A stretch of DNA of 64,000 nt from Reticulitermes lucifugus (Eukaryota > Arthropoda > Insecta > Blattodea > Rhinotermitidae): the NCBI GenBank assembly GCA_026260175.1, contig JAKCWW010001241.1, positions 1-64,000 on the forward strand, read 5' to 3'. Position numbers and translations under genes: made by a program. Shown here piece after piece: positions 46,330 to 56,465 of this stretch (position 1 is its first letter; every line of letters starts with the position of its first letter). The notes beneath the pieces were generated by a model. It was not told the origin of the DNA and searched no databases. It worked only from the letters and a program-made list of their open reading frames with translations.

Positions 46330-46560
46330 ACAAATATTCAGCTCGTACTCCGCAGTAAACACACTCGGTCTTGGTTATGAAAACATCCACTCCGTTCATG
46401 CTTTGTAGGGAAACAATCGCTTTTTGTTCTGGGATCCATACAATACACACAAACATATTCTGTTGGTGGAACGTAGAATTTTTGAATGTTAAACTTGGAT
46501 TTAGGCAAAGCAACCACTCTGCTTTAAAAGGATAAGACATTGTTTGGTTCTTCACAAAAA
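46330..46560 (+). repeat. Interspersed repeat family Y, copy 3
   Basis: GTAGGGAAACAATCGC and GTAGAATTTTTGAATGTTAA align with copy 2 at 25,275-25,430. The minus-strand frame (46,567-46,298, 89 codons) includes FVCIVWIPEQKAIVSLQSM, the antisense reading of the FR.I.AVY.EN motif of the other copies. I therefore read the frame as repeat, not gene. Confidence 0.5.
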
Positions 46561-47100
46561 TGTTCATATATGGCTGTGCTTCCGGTCAGGAAATATAAAA
46601 ACAGGTCGACCTGAATTCAACAGAGCAAACACCGGGAGCGTTTTCAACCTTTTGAACTACTGATATTACAAGATGTGGAAATGTTCGCCAAGTCAGAAGA
46701 GAGTACCAAGAAATGTGCCTGTTGACCACGACGCCCTTAAATAAAATTATTACACAAGTCTTTCCAGATTAACATAACATGATGAACATACATAACACTA
46801 CGAAATTACATGGCAAAACACGATTCGAACGCATCTAAAAACATCCTCATATCTTCCGTTCCTAAGCGTTTTCTGTGCATGCAGTAGATTATTGTTGTTT
46901 AAAAAGTAAGTGTGTTTGTATCTTGCCATGGTTGTAATGCGCAATAACACAAAATATAAGTCGCTCTTAAATTGGGTTACGTGAAGCCTTGGGCGAAGCG
47001 CACACAGAAGAAACTTGTTTCACGGATTTTAACCTTATTCATTCCGTGCGCAGTGACTAAACTTCTCATTTATAAAACCAAAATATGCAGATCCAATATA

Positions 47101-47418
47101 CATGACAAAGGTAAAGGTAAAGTAAAGGTTAAGTTCTCCCTAGAACGGGCCATGAAGGCCCAGAGGGGGAGTAGAGGTATAGCTCTACTCTTTCTTTAAC
47201 CTCGGCGCTAGATGAGGGTGGGTGGTCAACTCCACGCCCCGGCCGTTTTACCCCCGGGAAAGAGTCCCGGTACCCATTGTATAGGAGGCTGCAAGGGACC
47301 CAGGGCGGGTCTGGACGGGTGCGGAAAATCTCGCCCCCACCGGAATTCGATCCCCGGACCGTCCAGCCCGTAGCGAGTCGCTATACCGACTGAGCTATCC
47401 CGGCCCATCATGACAAAG
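47101..47418 (-). mobile_element. SINE-A, full-length reference copy with target-site duplication
   Basis: The exact 10-bp duplication CATGACAAAG lies at 47,101-47,110 and 47,409-47,418. On the minus strand the element (47,408-47,111) runs: GGGCCGGGATAGCTCAGTCG (canonical A box), CTCGCTACGGGCTGG, GGGGATCGAATTCCGG (B box), GGGGCGAGATTTTCCGCACC, CGTCCAGACCCGCCCTGG, CCCGGGGGTAAAACGGCCGG, CTAGCGCCGAGGTTAAAGAA, GGGCCTTCATGGCCCG, and a tail of TTTACC-type repeats. It is 298 bp, and the least decayed of 14 copies. The tail type suggests mobilisation by a LINE that recognises TTTACC-like ends. Confidence 0.95.
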
Positions 47419-47426
47419 ACATTTTT

Positions 47427-47474
47427 TATTTACTCCTATATGTTTCGGCGGAACTCCGCCATCTTCAGGCAGTC
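47427..47474 (-). ncRNA. Hammerhead-like motif, decayed second copy
   Basis: Minus strand: stem I 5' arm GACUGC; CUGAAGA (47,468-47,462, one change from CUGAUGA); stem II GGCGG/CCGCC with an AGUU loop (47,460-47,447); GAA (47,446-47,444); stem III ACAUAU (47,443-47,438); A (47,437); stem I 3' arm GGAGU. Stem II is five perfect pairs. Stem I has a mismatch at position 2, and stem III has lost its palindrome. The layout and flanks resemble the intact motif at 15,856-15,903, so it is a relic of the same Penelope-like repeat and is probably inactive. SINE-A inserted 8-10 bp downstream of it. Confidence 0.6.
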
Positions 47475-47910
47475 TATACATCGATAGTGTAACTCAATAA
47501 ATTACAATACATTACAGGACTAACACATATTATATTGCAGTGATTTCTTACACTTTTAAATTCAGGGAACTAATTTCTTGCAATTTAAAACTGCAGTTGC
47601 ATGAAACTCTTTGCTTGAAATCACCTTCTTCTTGTACGCGCTTTTCCTCTTGGCCAAAGTGGTATGTCCGTTGAAGAAGGTGTAGAAAAATTGAAATAAC
47701 ATACCGACTTGTTAGATCAAGTAGACTAACAGCAATATCGTTAAGAAAAAATATGTATTTCTGACCAAAGAAATAAGCTACCTTGTAATAAGGTGTAGAT
47801 GGGATGAAAAAGGAATCTGAAATTAAATGTTACAAACTGAGAATAAAATAAACTGGAGTCCTTAAAACATATTTATTTTACAAATTCAGTGATGTACAAA
47901 TGACTGTTTA

Positions 47911-48046
47911 ACTGAGATCTGCCCTCTTCTGGAATATTACGCGGCGTCGTGCGATAATTGTTTACCGACGTTTCGGACACCACACGACGCTGCATAATAT
48001 CCCAGAAGAGCGCAGATCTCGTCAGCATCGCGGAGGAAGCCTGAAA
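47911..48046. mobile_element. Foldback element F, copy 3 (short loop)
   Basis: The left arm GAGATCTGCCCTCTTCTGGA, ATATTACGCGGCGTCGTGCG, with ATTGTTTACCGACGTTTCGG at the turn, pairs with the right arm CACACGACGCTGCATAATAT, CCCAGAAGAGCGCAGATCTC. The GTCAGCATCGCGGAGGAAGC with CTGAA tag closes the right side. The inner GGACAAC...GTTGTCC part is deleted compared with copy 2. Confidence 0.85.
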
Positions 48047-48107
48047 TCGGGACTGTTTAACTTGTCAAACTACCTTGGAAACGTTCAAATAACCCAGCAG
48101 AAAACGG

Positions 48108-48345
48108 ACCAGGTCAGTCAATGTAGTGGCTAGGGGTAAAGACGGGAAGACAGAAGAGTCGTGGTTCGTTTCCTGACAGTGGAAGATATTTTTCCCTGTT
48201 TCACAGCATTCATGCAGATTCTGGAGCCCCTTTCCTAAGGATGAAGCTGACGGAACGTGACGCTGACTGCTCACTGCTATCCAGTGTCAAGGTGCGAGTG
48301 GATCGCCACTTCTTTAAATAAATTCATGGCGTGGTAACTTTAGTC
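48108..48345 (+). mobile_element. SINE-A copy, strongly diverged
   Basis: CCAGGTCAGTCAATGTAGTG, GTCGTGGTTCGTTTCC (B-box region), CTATCCAGTGTCAAGGTGCG and AATTCATGGCGTGG keep SINE-A order. A deletion removes part of the 3' body. Confidence 0.65.
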
Positions 48346-48407
48346 CAGAAGTCGACCTTGAAAGAAATTACATTGTAGAAACAGTTACTGAAAACATATG
48401 TACAGTG

Positions 48408-48696
48408 AATCGGGATAGCGTAATCAGCACAGTGACTAAGCTACGGGCTACACAGCGAGGAATCGTGGTTCGATTCCAGCCAGAGAAAAGTTATCTTGTT
48501 TCGAAAGCGTCCAGAACACGTCTAGGGCCACATCAGTCCTCTAATCAATGGGAAAGGGGGCTCTCTCCGCAAGGGTAAAGTGGCGGAAGTGTGAAACTAA
48601 CCACTCACTCCCATCTAGTGCCGAGGTTGAGAATGAGTGGAGCTGCACGCCCACTCCCATATGTCTTTATGGCAGGTGTAGGGACAACTTTACCTT
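48408..48696 (+). mobile_element. SINE-A copy, near full length
   Basis: CGGGATAGCGTAATCAGCAC, GGTTCGATTCCAGCC (B box), AAAGCGTCCAGAACACG, GCAAGGGTAAAGTGGCGGAA, CTAGTGCCGAGGTTGAGAAT, CATATGTCTTTATGGCAG and an AACTTTACCTT tail. Confidence 0.88.
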
Positions 48697-48911
48697 AGAA
48701 TAAATGATAAAAAGGAACAAGTCAGCCGGCACGTTTAACACTCACCTACATGTGCACCAAATTTCACAACAGAGCTTGTGGCTGGTTAAGAAAATACGTA
48801 TATGTCTGATAAAATTAGTATTGCGAAGATACAATTGAACACACTCTCCTTCAGGGAAGAATGTGAATTAGAATTAAGGTTTTGATACTGGTTACTGTTA
48901 TTGTTAGGTTA

Positions 48912-48985
48912 GATAATTTTGGTGGGGAAACTCTTGGGAAAAGGCCATATGGAAGATGAAATGTAGATAGAGCATGATGCTGAGA
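48912..48985 (+). mobile_element. Possible LINE scrap
   Basis: TTTGGTGGGGAAACTCTTGG and GAAAAGGCCATATGGAAGAT translate to LVGKLLGKRPYGR, matching LVGKPEGKRPLGR of the LINE family. Only about 20 codons are left. Confidence 0.4.
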
Positions 48986-51900
48986 GGGTACGTAAGTAGC
49001 TGTGAAGCTTCGTCAGGGTCCAAAATAAATTAAATTCCTCTGTTTTGCTAATGCTGTCCTCTGGATTCAATATCAAAACACCTGCAAAGCATCTGAGAGG
49101 AAAAGGCAATGAGCCATCACTTTCCACAGAGGACAGCATTTTAAATCGATTATTACGGATTTCTCAGTGAGATGTAGGCCCCCTAGTGATTTTGCTAACA
49201 GGAAGAATTTCCAGATTTTCAATAAACGTATCCTGTTTTGCCAAGGAAAGCTGCATCCCCATAATTGCTCATTTTGAAACACACACTTGAACAACTGCGT
49301 TTTAAAAGGATGGAAGCCTTTGTTTACCTTTATTTGGCATGAAATATGTCAATATTTTTGGCTTTTGAATATTTTGTGGCCAAAGGACAAATACCCTTCT
49401 TACCAAAAACTCCCTCAGTTGTATCTCCATTTACATGCTGCAACAACGCACCACAATGCCCATCCTTCTCTTACCCTGCTTTAAATTGTGAGTACACGTT
49501 TCTTTTCTACACACACCGATCGCAATATCAATAAAATTGTAAAAACATGTTTCTTTTAATTTTGTTCTCAGATTTATGGTTTGAAATTCATTGTAACATA
49601 ACCCTGCGAAGATTGAAATTAACCTACATTATATATGACGAACCATTTCGTACCTCACAGAGAACACAATATATTTCCATTACCAGTACCCATCGGTTAA
49701 TTTTGCAGAGGAAAAGAATGGTTTATATTTTAAGAATCAAAAAATACCTACATAGCCTATGTGAGCAAAATATAGAGTTTCCACTGTTAAACCAAGCAGT
49801 ACATATATTATCCACTGTGCTTTGAAGGGTTAATTTAAGCACCTTGTTATTGAGCAGACATGTCAAAAACAGAGACCGACAGATCTTAGAAAATGTTTCT
49901 TCTCTTCCACATTTCTCCCCAACTAAACTTTCAGAGTTTTTGAAATGATAAGAAGAGCTCAGGCATTCGTAATGCTACTGTGCCATAATTTTGAGGGGAG
50001 AGAGTTGGTGAAAGATCCACAAATTTTCACGTCATACTTCTATCTAGTTATACTTCTAAAGAAAGGCGATTGGACACGGGACAAGATTAGAAAAATGAAA
50101 GCACGATGTTCATTTATAGGACGATTACAGAACCTAAGAATATGAATGTTAGTCCATTGTTTCTTATTCCATTGTGCTTTGTTATACAGCCGTACGTTTG
50201 CCTTATACAAGATAGCAGAGATTAACAACAGCAGAAAAGAAGATACACATTTAATATACCGTTTAATCCCAGAGATTCTGTTTTACTGCTTTATTTACGT
50301 GTTTATTTATTTATTTAAACTTCATTCCCATTGAACAAGTTACAAATAAATTATTAATAAGGCTACAAAAAAGTTGCGAATTTCTGAAAAAAATTATTTT
50401 CTGCAATTACCTTTCAGTTATATTTTAACTCTCAATCTAGATAAAGAATTTTCTCAAAATCCATTCTCCAAGACTGTCTATTGCTATGCGTGAACGTAAC
50501 AAACCCAAATTATTCTATGTTAAACAGTTATGTTTATTTGACAGTCGACACCTCGAAAAGAACATGATCAATAAAGACTGTAAAAATACTACAAATATTT
50601 AATACCCAGTGACTACATGCATCATCATAATTTTCTAATACATTTATCGGTATAGTATAGAAATTTGCTTTGGCCTGCTTGTGCAAGAAAAGTCCACGAT
50701 ATTAAATGTGACACAAAACTGAACATTAGCGTATTTTTGTAAAGGCTATGAACGTTAAACGTAATCAAAACGCGTTGATGCGCTGCCGAATTATTACATG
50801 TGGACGCATACGTGTTGAGGAAGAGGACAGTCACATAAATTATCCGACCTTGGAATAATACGAGCTGGCCTATGCATGCAAAACACTACACATAATTTTG
50901 TGACTAATAATGGCAATATTTTGGGGATGCATCTTTCTTTGTTTCACCCGCTCGCCACGATGAGGCACAGGATATGAGCGGGACCTGAAAAGAAACAAAA
51001 AAAAGAAAGAAAAAGGTGTGTTAGAAGAGGAACTAATACGATTTTGTAATATGGTAGTAACAAGTACATTCTAGAAAGAAGAAGAAGATTGTGGCCTCAT
51101 AAAACTTACCTGTGCCATTCGTATTCTTATACTTTATGGAATTCTGTCTTCTTACACGAGGAATTTAAATGTCGTATTTTTGCTTCATTATATTACGCGC
51201 TTTAACATCGCTGCTCCAGACATTTACACGTGTATCTTCTGCTGTATGTTACTTATTCATTACAGTAACAATCCTTTTTTTTAAAAGGACAACTATAATG
51301 AACATTCGAAGCACGATTTTAAGCCGTCGGTTATTCCGGGTAAACACACACGGTAAAACGAAGTGAAAATTGTCGCTTTCATATTCAACTTTCTTTAGTC
51401 GTCGAAAAAATGAAGATCTTCTAGCGTGAAAGGAAACGTATGTTTATCGCCTTAAAATAACGTTTCTTGCAGCACGGAAATCAGAAAAAAAGCAGCGGCA
51501 CTGTCCTTCTGCTTGCCACGTGGATGGAATGTATTTGTTTATGTGAAACCTGCGGCGACACATAAAATGTCATAACTAATTCGCCCTCTCCCTGAGACCT
51601 GCACTATAAAATCAAATCGAGAATTATGTATTTAAATTGTTCATGTTTCAAGAATTGTTTTCCTTCGGTCAGGACGTATTGAACTTTAGCAAGATTAGTC
51701 CAACTGGAAAAAGGACAACCAGAGGAAATTCAAGTACTCACAAAGTGAAGAGTTACATTCTTCTTTGCAGTTATAGCTCTAATGCCACGAAGCCTGGCGG
51801 CAAGTAAGTGACATATCCACTTCTATAAATACAGTTCAACTCTTAATACTCGTATATTCATCTGTTCATCGTTGCTGTATGAACACGACAAAAGCTCAAT

Positions 51901-52136
51901 AAGAAAATTGTACAATATCTTTCTGCAGTGTAAATGATACTGTCTGTGAATGCTGAATTATACTCTGTAAATTCTGTGAGAGTCCAAAGCATTTTGCTAA
52001 AATGCAGTTCAGTGTGTTGTTATTTGCATCCATATTCAAGCCATTTATCTTTTGCCACTCATATGAGAGGCCAATTACATACAAATCATGATTCGTGTCT
52101 TGTTTAAACAGTTCCTGCAATGAGAGTTATCTGGGA
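48986..52136. other. Unassigned AT-rich DNA, 3.1 kb
   Basis: A perfect 14-bp inverted repeat (AATGCTGTCCTCTG at 49,050-49,063, CAGAGGACAGCATT at 49,127-49,140) encloses 63 bases. A pyrimidine-rich run ending in CAG near 49,572 resembles a 3' splice site, but no supported exon follows. Frames at 49,287-50,334 are unassigned. Confidence 0.35.
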
Positions 52137-52730
52137 GAAGTAACAAAAGTTTTTTCTCTCTCTCTCGTTCTAGCATTGATTTTATTGGTCGTGGTGCCGA
52201 CTGAACCTGTCACGTTGTCACCCCGGGATATAAATAAGTACCGACACGAATAATCACCAAATCATCCCAACTGAATATCCATTCTTCCTGCAAAGACTAA
52301 ACTGCAAACACTAAATTCACACAACATTCAATACTCCTATCCTTGGGCACCTAACATGGGGGAAGGTGGACGTAATCACCTACAGACCAACAAGTTAAAA
52401 AATAATGAACTCACAGGGTTGCCAACTTTACTTTAACCTATAACCTGAGTCACTGCGGCTACCGTATCAAATACAGAGTTTCCTGACAAGGCGGTGTTAT
52501 TATTATGACCAGCCTGGGGCCGCACTGACATCATAATAAGCTCGTATCGGTGCTATGGCGTACCTGATTTGCTGCGAGGACCCAGCCCATCATCCTGCTA
52601 ATGCGTTCTCAGTCGCTAAGATGTATTCTGACACTATTTTGGCTCTCAATGTTACGGTTTGCGCGTTGCCCCTACTGCCAGTGTTTCTGGTTTCTAATCT
52701 GCCTCAGACGACATAAATGAAACTGCAACA
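52137..52730 (+). repeat. Repeat family Z, copy 1
   Basis: It shares, in order, with copy 2 (53,690-54,250): GTGCCGACTGAACC, ACACTCCTATC-like text, a CACAGGGTTG.CAACT block followed by TTAACCTA...CCTGAGTCA, TGATAAGCTCGT.TCGGTG (as ATAATAAGCTCGTATCGGTG), CTATGGCGTACCTGATTTGC, TGCGAG.ACCCAGCCCATC, and GTTTGCGCGTTGC.CCT. Both copies are in the same orientation, about 1.56 kb apart. Class unknown. Confidence 0.8.
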
Positions 52731-53207
52731 CTCATTTGTAAGTCATCTAGCGCATGGAATGAAAGGCCTAACGAATTAAAAATTGTCATTTTTAATCCAG
52801 TACTGAATCATGACGGAAAGAACAAAATGTCGACATATTCCACTGAAGAAATTGCAAGTCAAAGCTATCGTGTTCGAACGACCCTCTATTCACTTCGTAA
52901 ATAAAGACACCACAATCAACGACCTTCCGCTTGCTGTCAGGCTCGTAAAAACACTGCACCAATCTAATAACAACCCTGCCTATTGTAACACAGCCTGGTG
53001 TCTAGTCACAGAAATATATATTTATATATCTACCTAATTATTATGTCAGTCAAATTTTCTTCGTGTAAAATCTTAAAATCCGACGCATATTCGACCATTT
53101 TTGCCGACACCTGAAATGTCAGTGCTTTTGATGTGTTTCTCCAATTGTAACAATGTACAAGACCCACCATTCATTACTGCCAACCAATGTCCATGAATCG
53201 CCGTCTA

Positions 53208-53384
53208 TTGCTGGCACTCGATGTATGGGACCTATCTTTGGTTGTCCAGCGATGATTTGTCTGTGCTGGCACTCGATGTATGGAACCTACTTTTGGTTGT
53301 TGTCCAGCGATGCGTTGTATGTGCTGGCACTCGATATATGGGACCTACCTTTGGTTGTTGTCCAGCGATGCGTTCTCCAAACGT
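53208..53384. repeat. 55-58 bp tandem repeat, three units
   Basis: CTGGCACTCGATGTATGGGA starts at 53,211, 53,266 and 53,324. Each unit continues CCTA.CTTTGGTTG...TCCAGCGATG. Frames across it are repeat-derived. Confidence 0.85.
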
Positions 53385-53394
53385 TGAATCTTAT

Positions 53395-53515
53395 ACAATA
53401 TACAATATACAATATGCAATATACAATACCATATGCAATATACAATACAATGTGCAATATACAATACAATATGCAATATACAATACAATATGCAATAAAA
53501 TAAAATATACAATAA
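53395..53515. repeat. AT-rich minisatellite, ACAATATGCAATATACAAT type
   Basis: About six imperfect units of roughly 20-22 bp built from ACAATAT, GCAATAT and ACAATAC words. Confidence 0.88.
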
Positions 53516-53689
53516 ATTCACAAGTCACAAAAACATACATGACATACCACTTTATAAACATCAGTATTCAATTTGTTTATCCTTATAGATTCAGACACGT
53601 GTCTTTCAACATTGAAGTGAAAGACGTATAAGAAAAAAATTACGTTTTGTTTTATTGAATCTTTGCCCCTCCAATGCGAGTTATACACA

Positions 53690-54250
53690 GGGAGACTCTC
53701 TAAAGGATCTTTTATAACTCTCTCCCTCTCGCATTGATGTCTCTGGTTGTGCCGACTGAACCCTGTCAAGTTAACACCCTGCGGTATAAAAAAACACACA
53801 CAGAAATACTTAAAACTCAACACTCCTATCACACGACGCCAATTGACGTGACCTATCCAGAAATCCTAACTGGGACACCTAACGGGGAGGGCAGGGAGGA
53901 CAAAATCACTTACAAACTAAGTAAAAAAAAATCACTTCCACAGGGTTGTCAACTCGACCTTAACCTACGCCCTGAGTCATGGNNNNNNNNNNNNNNNNNN
54001 NNNNNNNNNNNNNNNNNNNNNNNNNNNNNNNNNNNNNNNNNNNNNNNNNNNNNNNNNNTGATAAGCTCGTGTCGGTGCTATGGCGTACCTGATTTGCTGC
54101 GAGTACCCAGCCCATCCTCCTGCGGATGGGTCCTCAACGCTAGAGGTTCAGCCGACACTGTTTTTGTTTTAACGTTACTGTTTGCGCGTTGCTCCTCTTG
54201 TCATGGTCCCTGGGTTCGAAGTTCTGCTTCCGATGCACACTGCTCTAATC
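53690..54250 (+). repeat. Repeat family Z, copy 2, contains an assembly gap
   Basis: It aligns with copy 1 over its whole length. The N run at 53,983-54,058 replaces the part between CCTGAGTCA and TAAGCTCGT, which is about 85 bases in copy 1. The frame across the gap is not a gene. Confidence 0.8.
53983..54058. other. Assembly gap, 76 N
   Basis: The gap lies inside repeat family Z copy 2. Confidence 0.97.
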
Positions 54251-54894
54251 ACTGAATTGTCCCACAGCTTGCAAAATCACTACAATTGTCGTTACCACAC
54301 CAGCACTAACATTAGCACTTACGAGGTCGTTACATGTGCACTCGTATTCACATCACACATCATTAGACAGAGAGCGATAGAAACAAAAATTAAATTCACA
54401 CGGATCTGCCCAAAAGAAATAATCACAATATCAAATTTCAAGACCAAAAGAACATGTTACGCATACGTTTCAAAAATTCGAAATGTACTATAATTTTGAT
54501 TCAATGTACAAACACTACCGACAATAAATAAGACAGAAATTATGAAGCCAGAGGCCACAATGGCTAGCTGACGGCCAAGCAAATATTCTTCAGTTCGATT
54601 ATTAGAGATTTAAAAAAACGGCGGAGTCTATAGGAATTTAATATGACAGACTGTTTGAAGCTTAGTATTGAGCTTGAGATTTAAAATGTATGCAGTTGCT
54701 AGTAGATGCTTCATACGTTAATTTTGTGTTAACCAATAACTGTTACAGGTTTTAATTTTGGTATGTTATAAAGTCATTACATTTTCCCCTCCATGTCCTG
54801 CTTTTCCATATCGTTATATCTTTCTTTTCCTAGTTTAATTATCTCTCCACAAGTATATACATGTTGATTCTGCCAGGTAAATGTTAGTCGAAAC
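54251..54894. other. Unassigned AT-rich DNA
   Basis: No feature was recognised beyond a short unassigned frame at 54,182-54,493. Confidence 0.45.
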
Positions 54895-56465
54895 ACTGTC
54901 CAGCTCCTTCTGCAGATCCCCAGTCCAACATCTCACAATCTTATTGCCTTTCTGCCATTGATATCTTTGCTTTACCCCTTATTCAGTACCCACACAGGTA
55001 AACCATTGCCCATACTTTACTAACAATCCCTTTAATCTCACCCTTCAAGTTCTCTCTACCAATTTCCCTTTCCGCAAAGGCATTTGTTCCACAACTTGCT
55101 ATCACTATTAGCTTCCTACAAAATTTACCATCTGCCTCCTCTATTACTGTCCATACCTCATTTAAACCCCATACCTCTACTCAGTACCCAATTGTAGACT
55201 CATACGCCCTTTCACAAATGCTTTCCAATGTATGTACCTTTATATTCGGTGTTACACGTGTTTATATATAACTAGAAATTCTGAGCAAACTCTTGTTTTC
55301 CAAAACATACTGATCTCGATATTTTGTCATTTCTTCCTTCATCTCTGTGTTGTCTTTCAATATCCTGCTTTATTGAAATCGTTACTCTATATTTATTCAA
55401 ATTACGTCTAAAATTCCAGATTTTAAAATATTTATCTATTACATAAAATTTCTTCTGCAGTCCGTAATCTGTAACAGATGTCGTAGCAATATCATCGGCC
55501 TATAACGGTACTGGAACACTTAATCCTCCTATTACCGGGGCATGAAGCCCCATCTACATCAACATACTCTAAAATATCATTTATAAATATATTTAATCCT
55601 TCTTTTACCGGGGCATGAAGCCCCGGCTACATTACTATATTTTAAAATATTATTTATAAAATACTTAATCCTCCTACTTCCGGGGCATGAAGCCCCATCT
55701 ACATTAATATATTGCAAAATCTCATTTATAAAATACTTAATCATCCTACTATCGGGGCATGAAGCCCCATCTATATCGATATATTGTAAAATATCATTTA
55801 TAAAATACTTAATCATCCTACTATCGGGGCATGAAGCCCCATCTATATCGATATATTGTAAAACATCATTTATAAAATACTTAATCATCCTACTATCGGG
55901 GCATGAAGCCCCATCTATATCGATATGTTGTAAAATATCATTTATAAAATACTTAATCCTCTTACTGCCGGGGAATGAAGCCCGTCTACTCGTATATCAA
56001 TGGACTCTAAAATATCATTTACAAAAATATTTAATCCTCCTATTACCGGGGCATGAAGCCCCAGCTGCATCAGCATATTCTGCAACATTATTTATAAAAC
56101 TATTAAATAAGTAGCGACTCAACCCACATCCCTGCATTACCCTCTCCTTTGTGGCACACATGTGGATAATTGGTCCTATTCGCACCTCACATATATATAT
56201 ATATTGCGTTTATACAGCTTGTAATGTTTTCATTTATCTTTCACTTTGTTTTGAACCACAAGGCTTCCCTATTAGTAAAGTCGAATGCCTTCTCAGAATA
56301 TAAAAACACCAATATATATTCCACTCCTTTTTGGTCTCAAATATTTGTCCATTAGAAGATAAGCGCCACCGTTTTCCTACTTTCAATAAAATTCGCTTGT
56401 AAAGCAGTCAATATTTATTATACAACAGCCAGTCCCTCCCTTCATTTACGTCTGTTGTGACTCGG
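54895..56465 (-). mobile_element. Non-LTR reverse transcriptase relic (second LINE clade)
   Basis: Minus-strand reading gives, in order: YILVFLYSEKAFDFTNREAL (motif A region near 56,310-56,255; the first aspartate of the usual F.D..KAFD is tyrosine), VRIGPIIHMC and ERVMQGCGLSRYLFNSFINN (motif B, near 56,175-56,090), eight 24-codon repeats (55,521-56,108), PL, a TAG stop, then ADDIATTSVTDYGLQKKF (catalytic ADD at 55,498-55,490), IWNFRRNLNKYRVTI, SICERAYESTIGY, VEVWGLNEVW, and ADGKFCRKLIVIASCGTNAF with REIGRENLKGE. This is the RT plus thumb and downstream arrangement of insect LINEs whose C-terminus reads YE..CESR..YG.E.WGL.E.W. The clade differs from the LINE at 8,055 and 40,000. The lost aspartate, the stop in the YADD box and several frameshifts make it dead. 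Confidence 0.82.
55521..56108 (-). repeat. 72-bp tandem array, eight units, amplified inside the RT
   Basis: GGGGCATGAAGCCCC or a close variant starts at 55,537, 55,610, 55,682, 55,754, 55,826, 55,898, 55,970 and 56,048 (steps 73, 72, 72, 72, 72, 72, 78). Each unit is 24 codons on the minus strand (MIKYFINDILQYIDIDGASC then PDSR). The frame stays open from 55,888 to 55,577. The units correspond to the RT stretch just before the YADD box (usually LFN.FI.DI..Y......P). Each unit also contains a 5-bp GGGGC/GCCCC hairpin. The three central units are nearly identical, so the array expanded recently compared with the decay around it. Confidence 0.93.

Noticed and set aside
46298-46567. 89-codon minus frame as a gene
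   Set aside because: It is the antisense of repeat family Y, shared by three loci.
47226-47411. 61-codon minus frame (DSSVGIATRYGLDGPG...)
   Set aside because: It is a translation of SINE-A. The same words appear wherever SINE-A is intact.
52137-54250. Family Z copies as a pair of LTRs
   Set aside because: No TG...CA ends, no primer-binding site or polypurine tract, and no gag/pol relic in the 1 kb between them.
53734-54255. 173-codon + frame
   Set aside because: It crosses the 76-N gap inside repeat Z, so the continuity is not real.
55577-55888. 103-codon minus frame with 24-residue repeats as a repeat protein
   Set aside because: The flanks are reverse-transcriptase motifs in the right order, so the repeats are an amplified RT segment in a dead element.
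55521-56108. CRISPR-like array
   Set aside because: The whole 72-bp unit repeats, including the supposed spacer, and the setting is eukaryotic.
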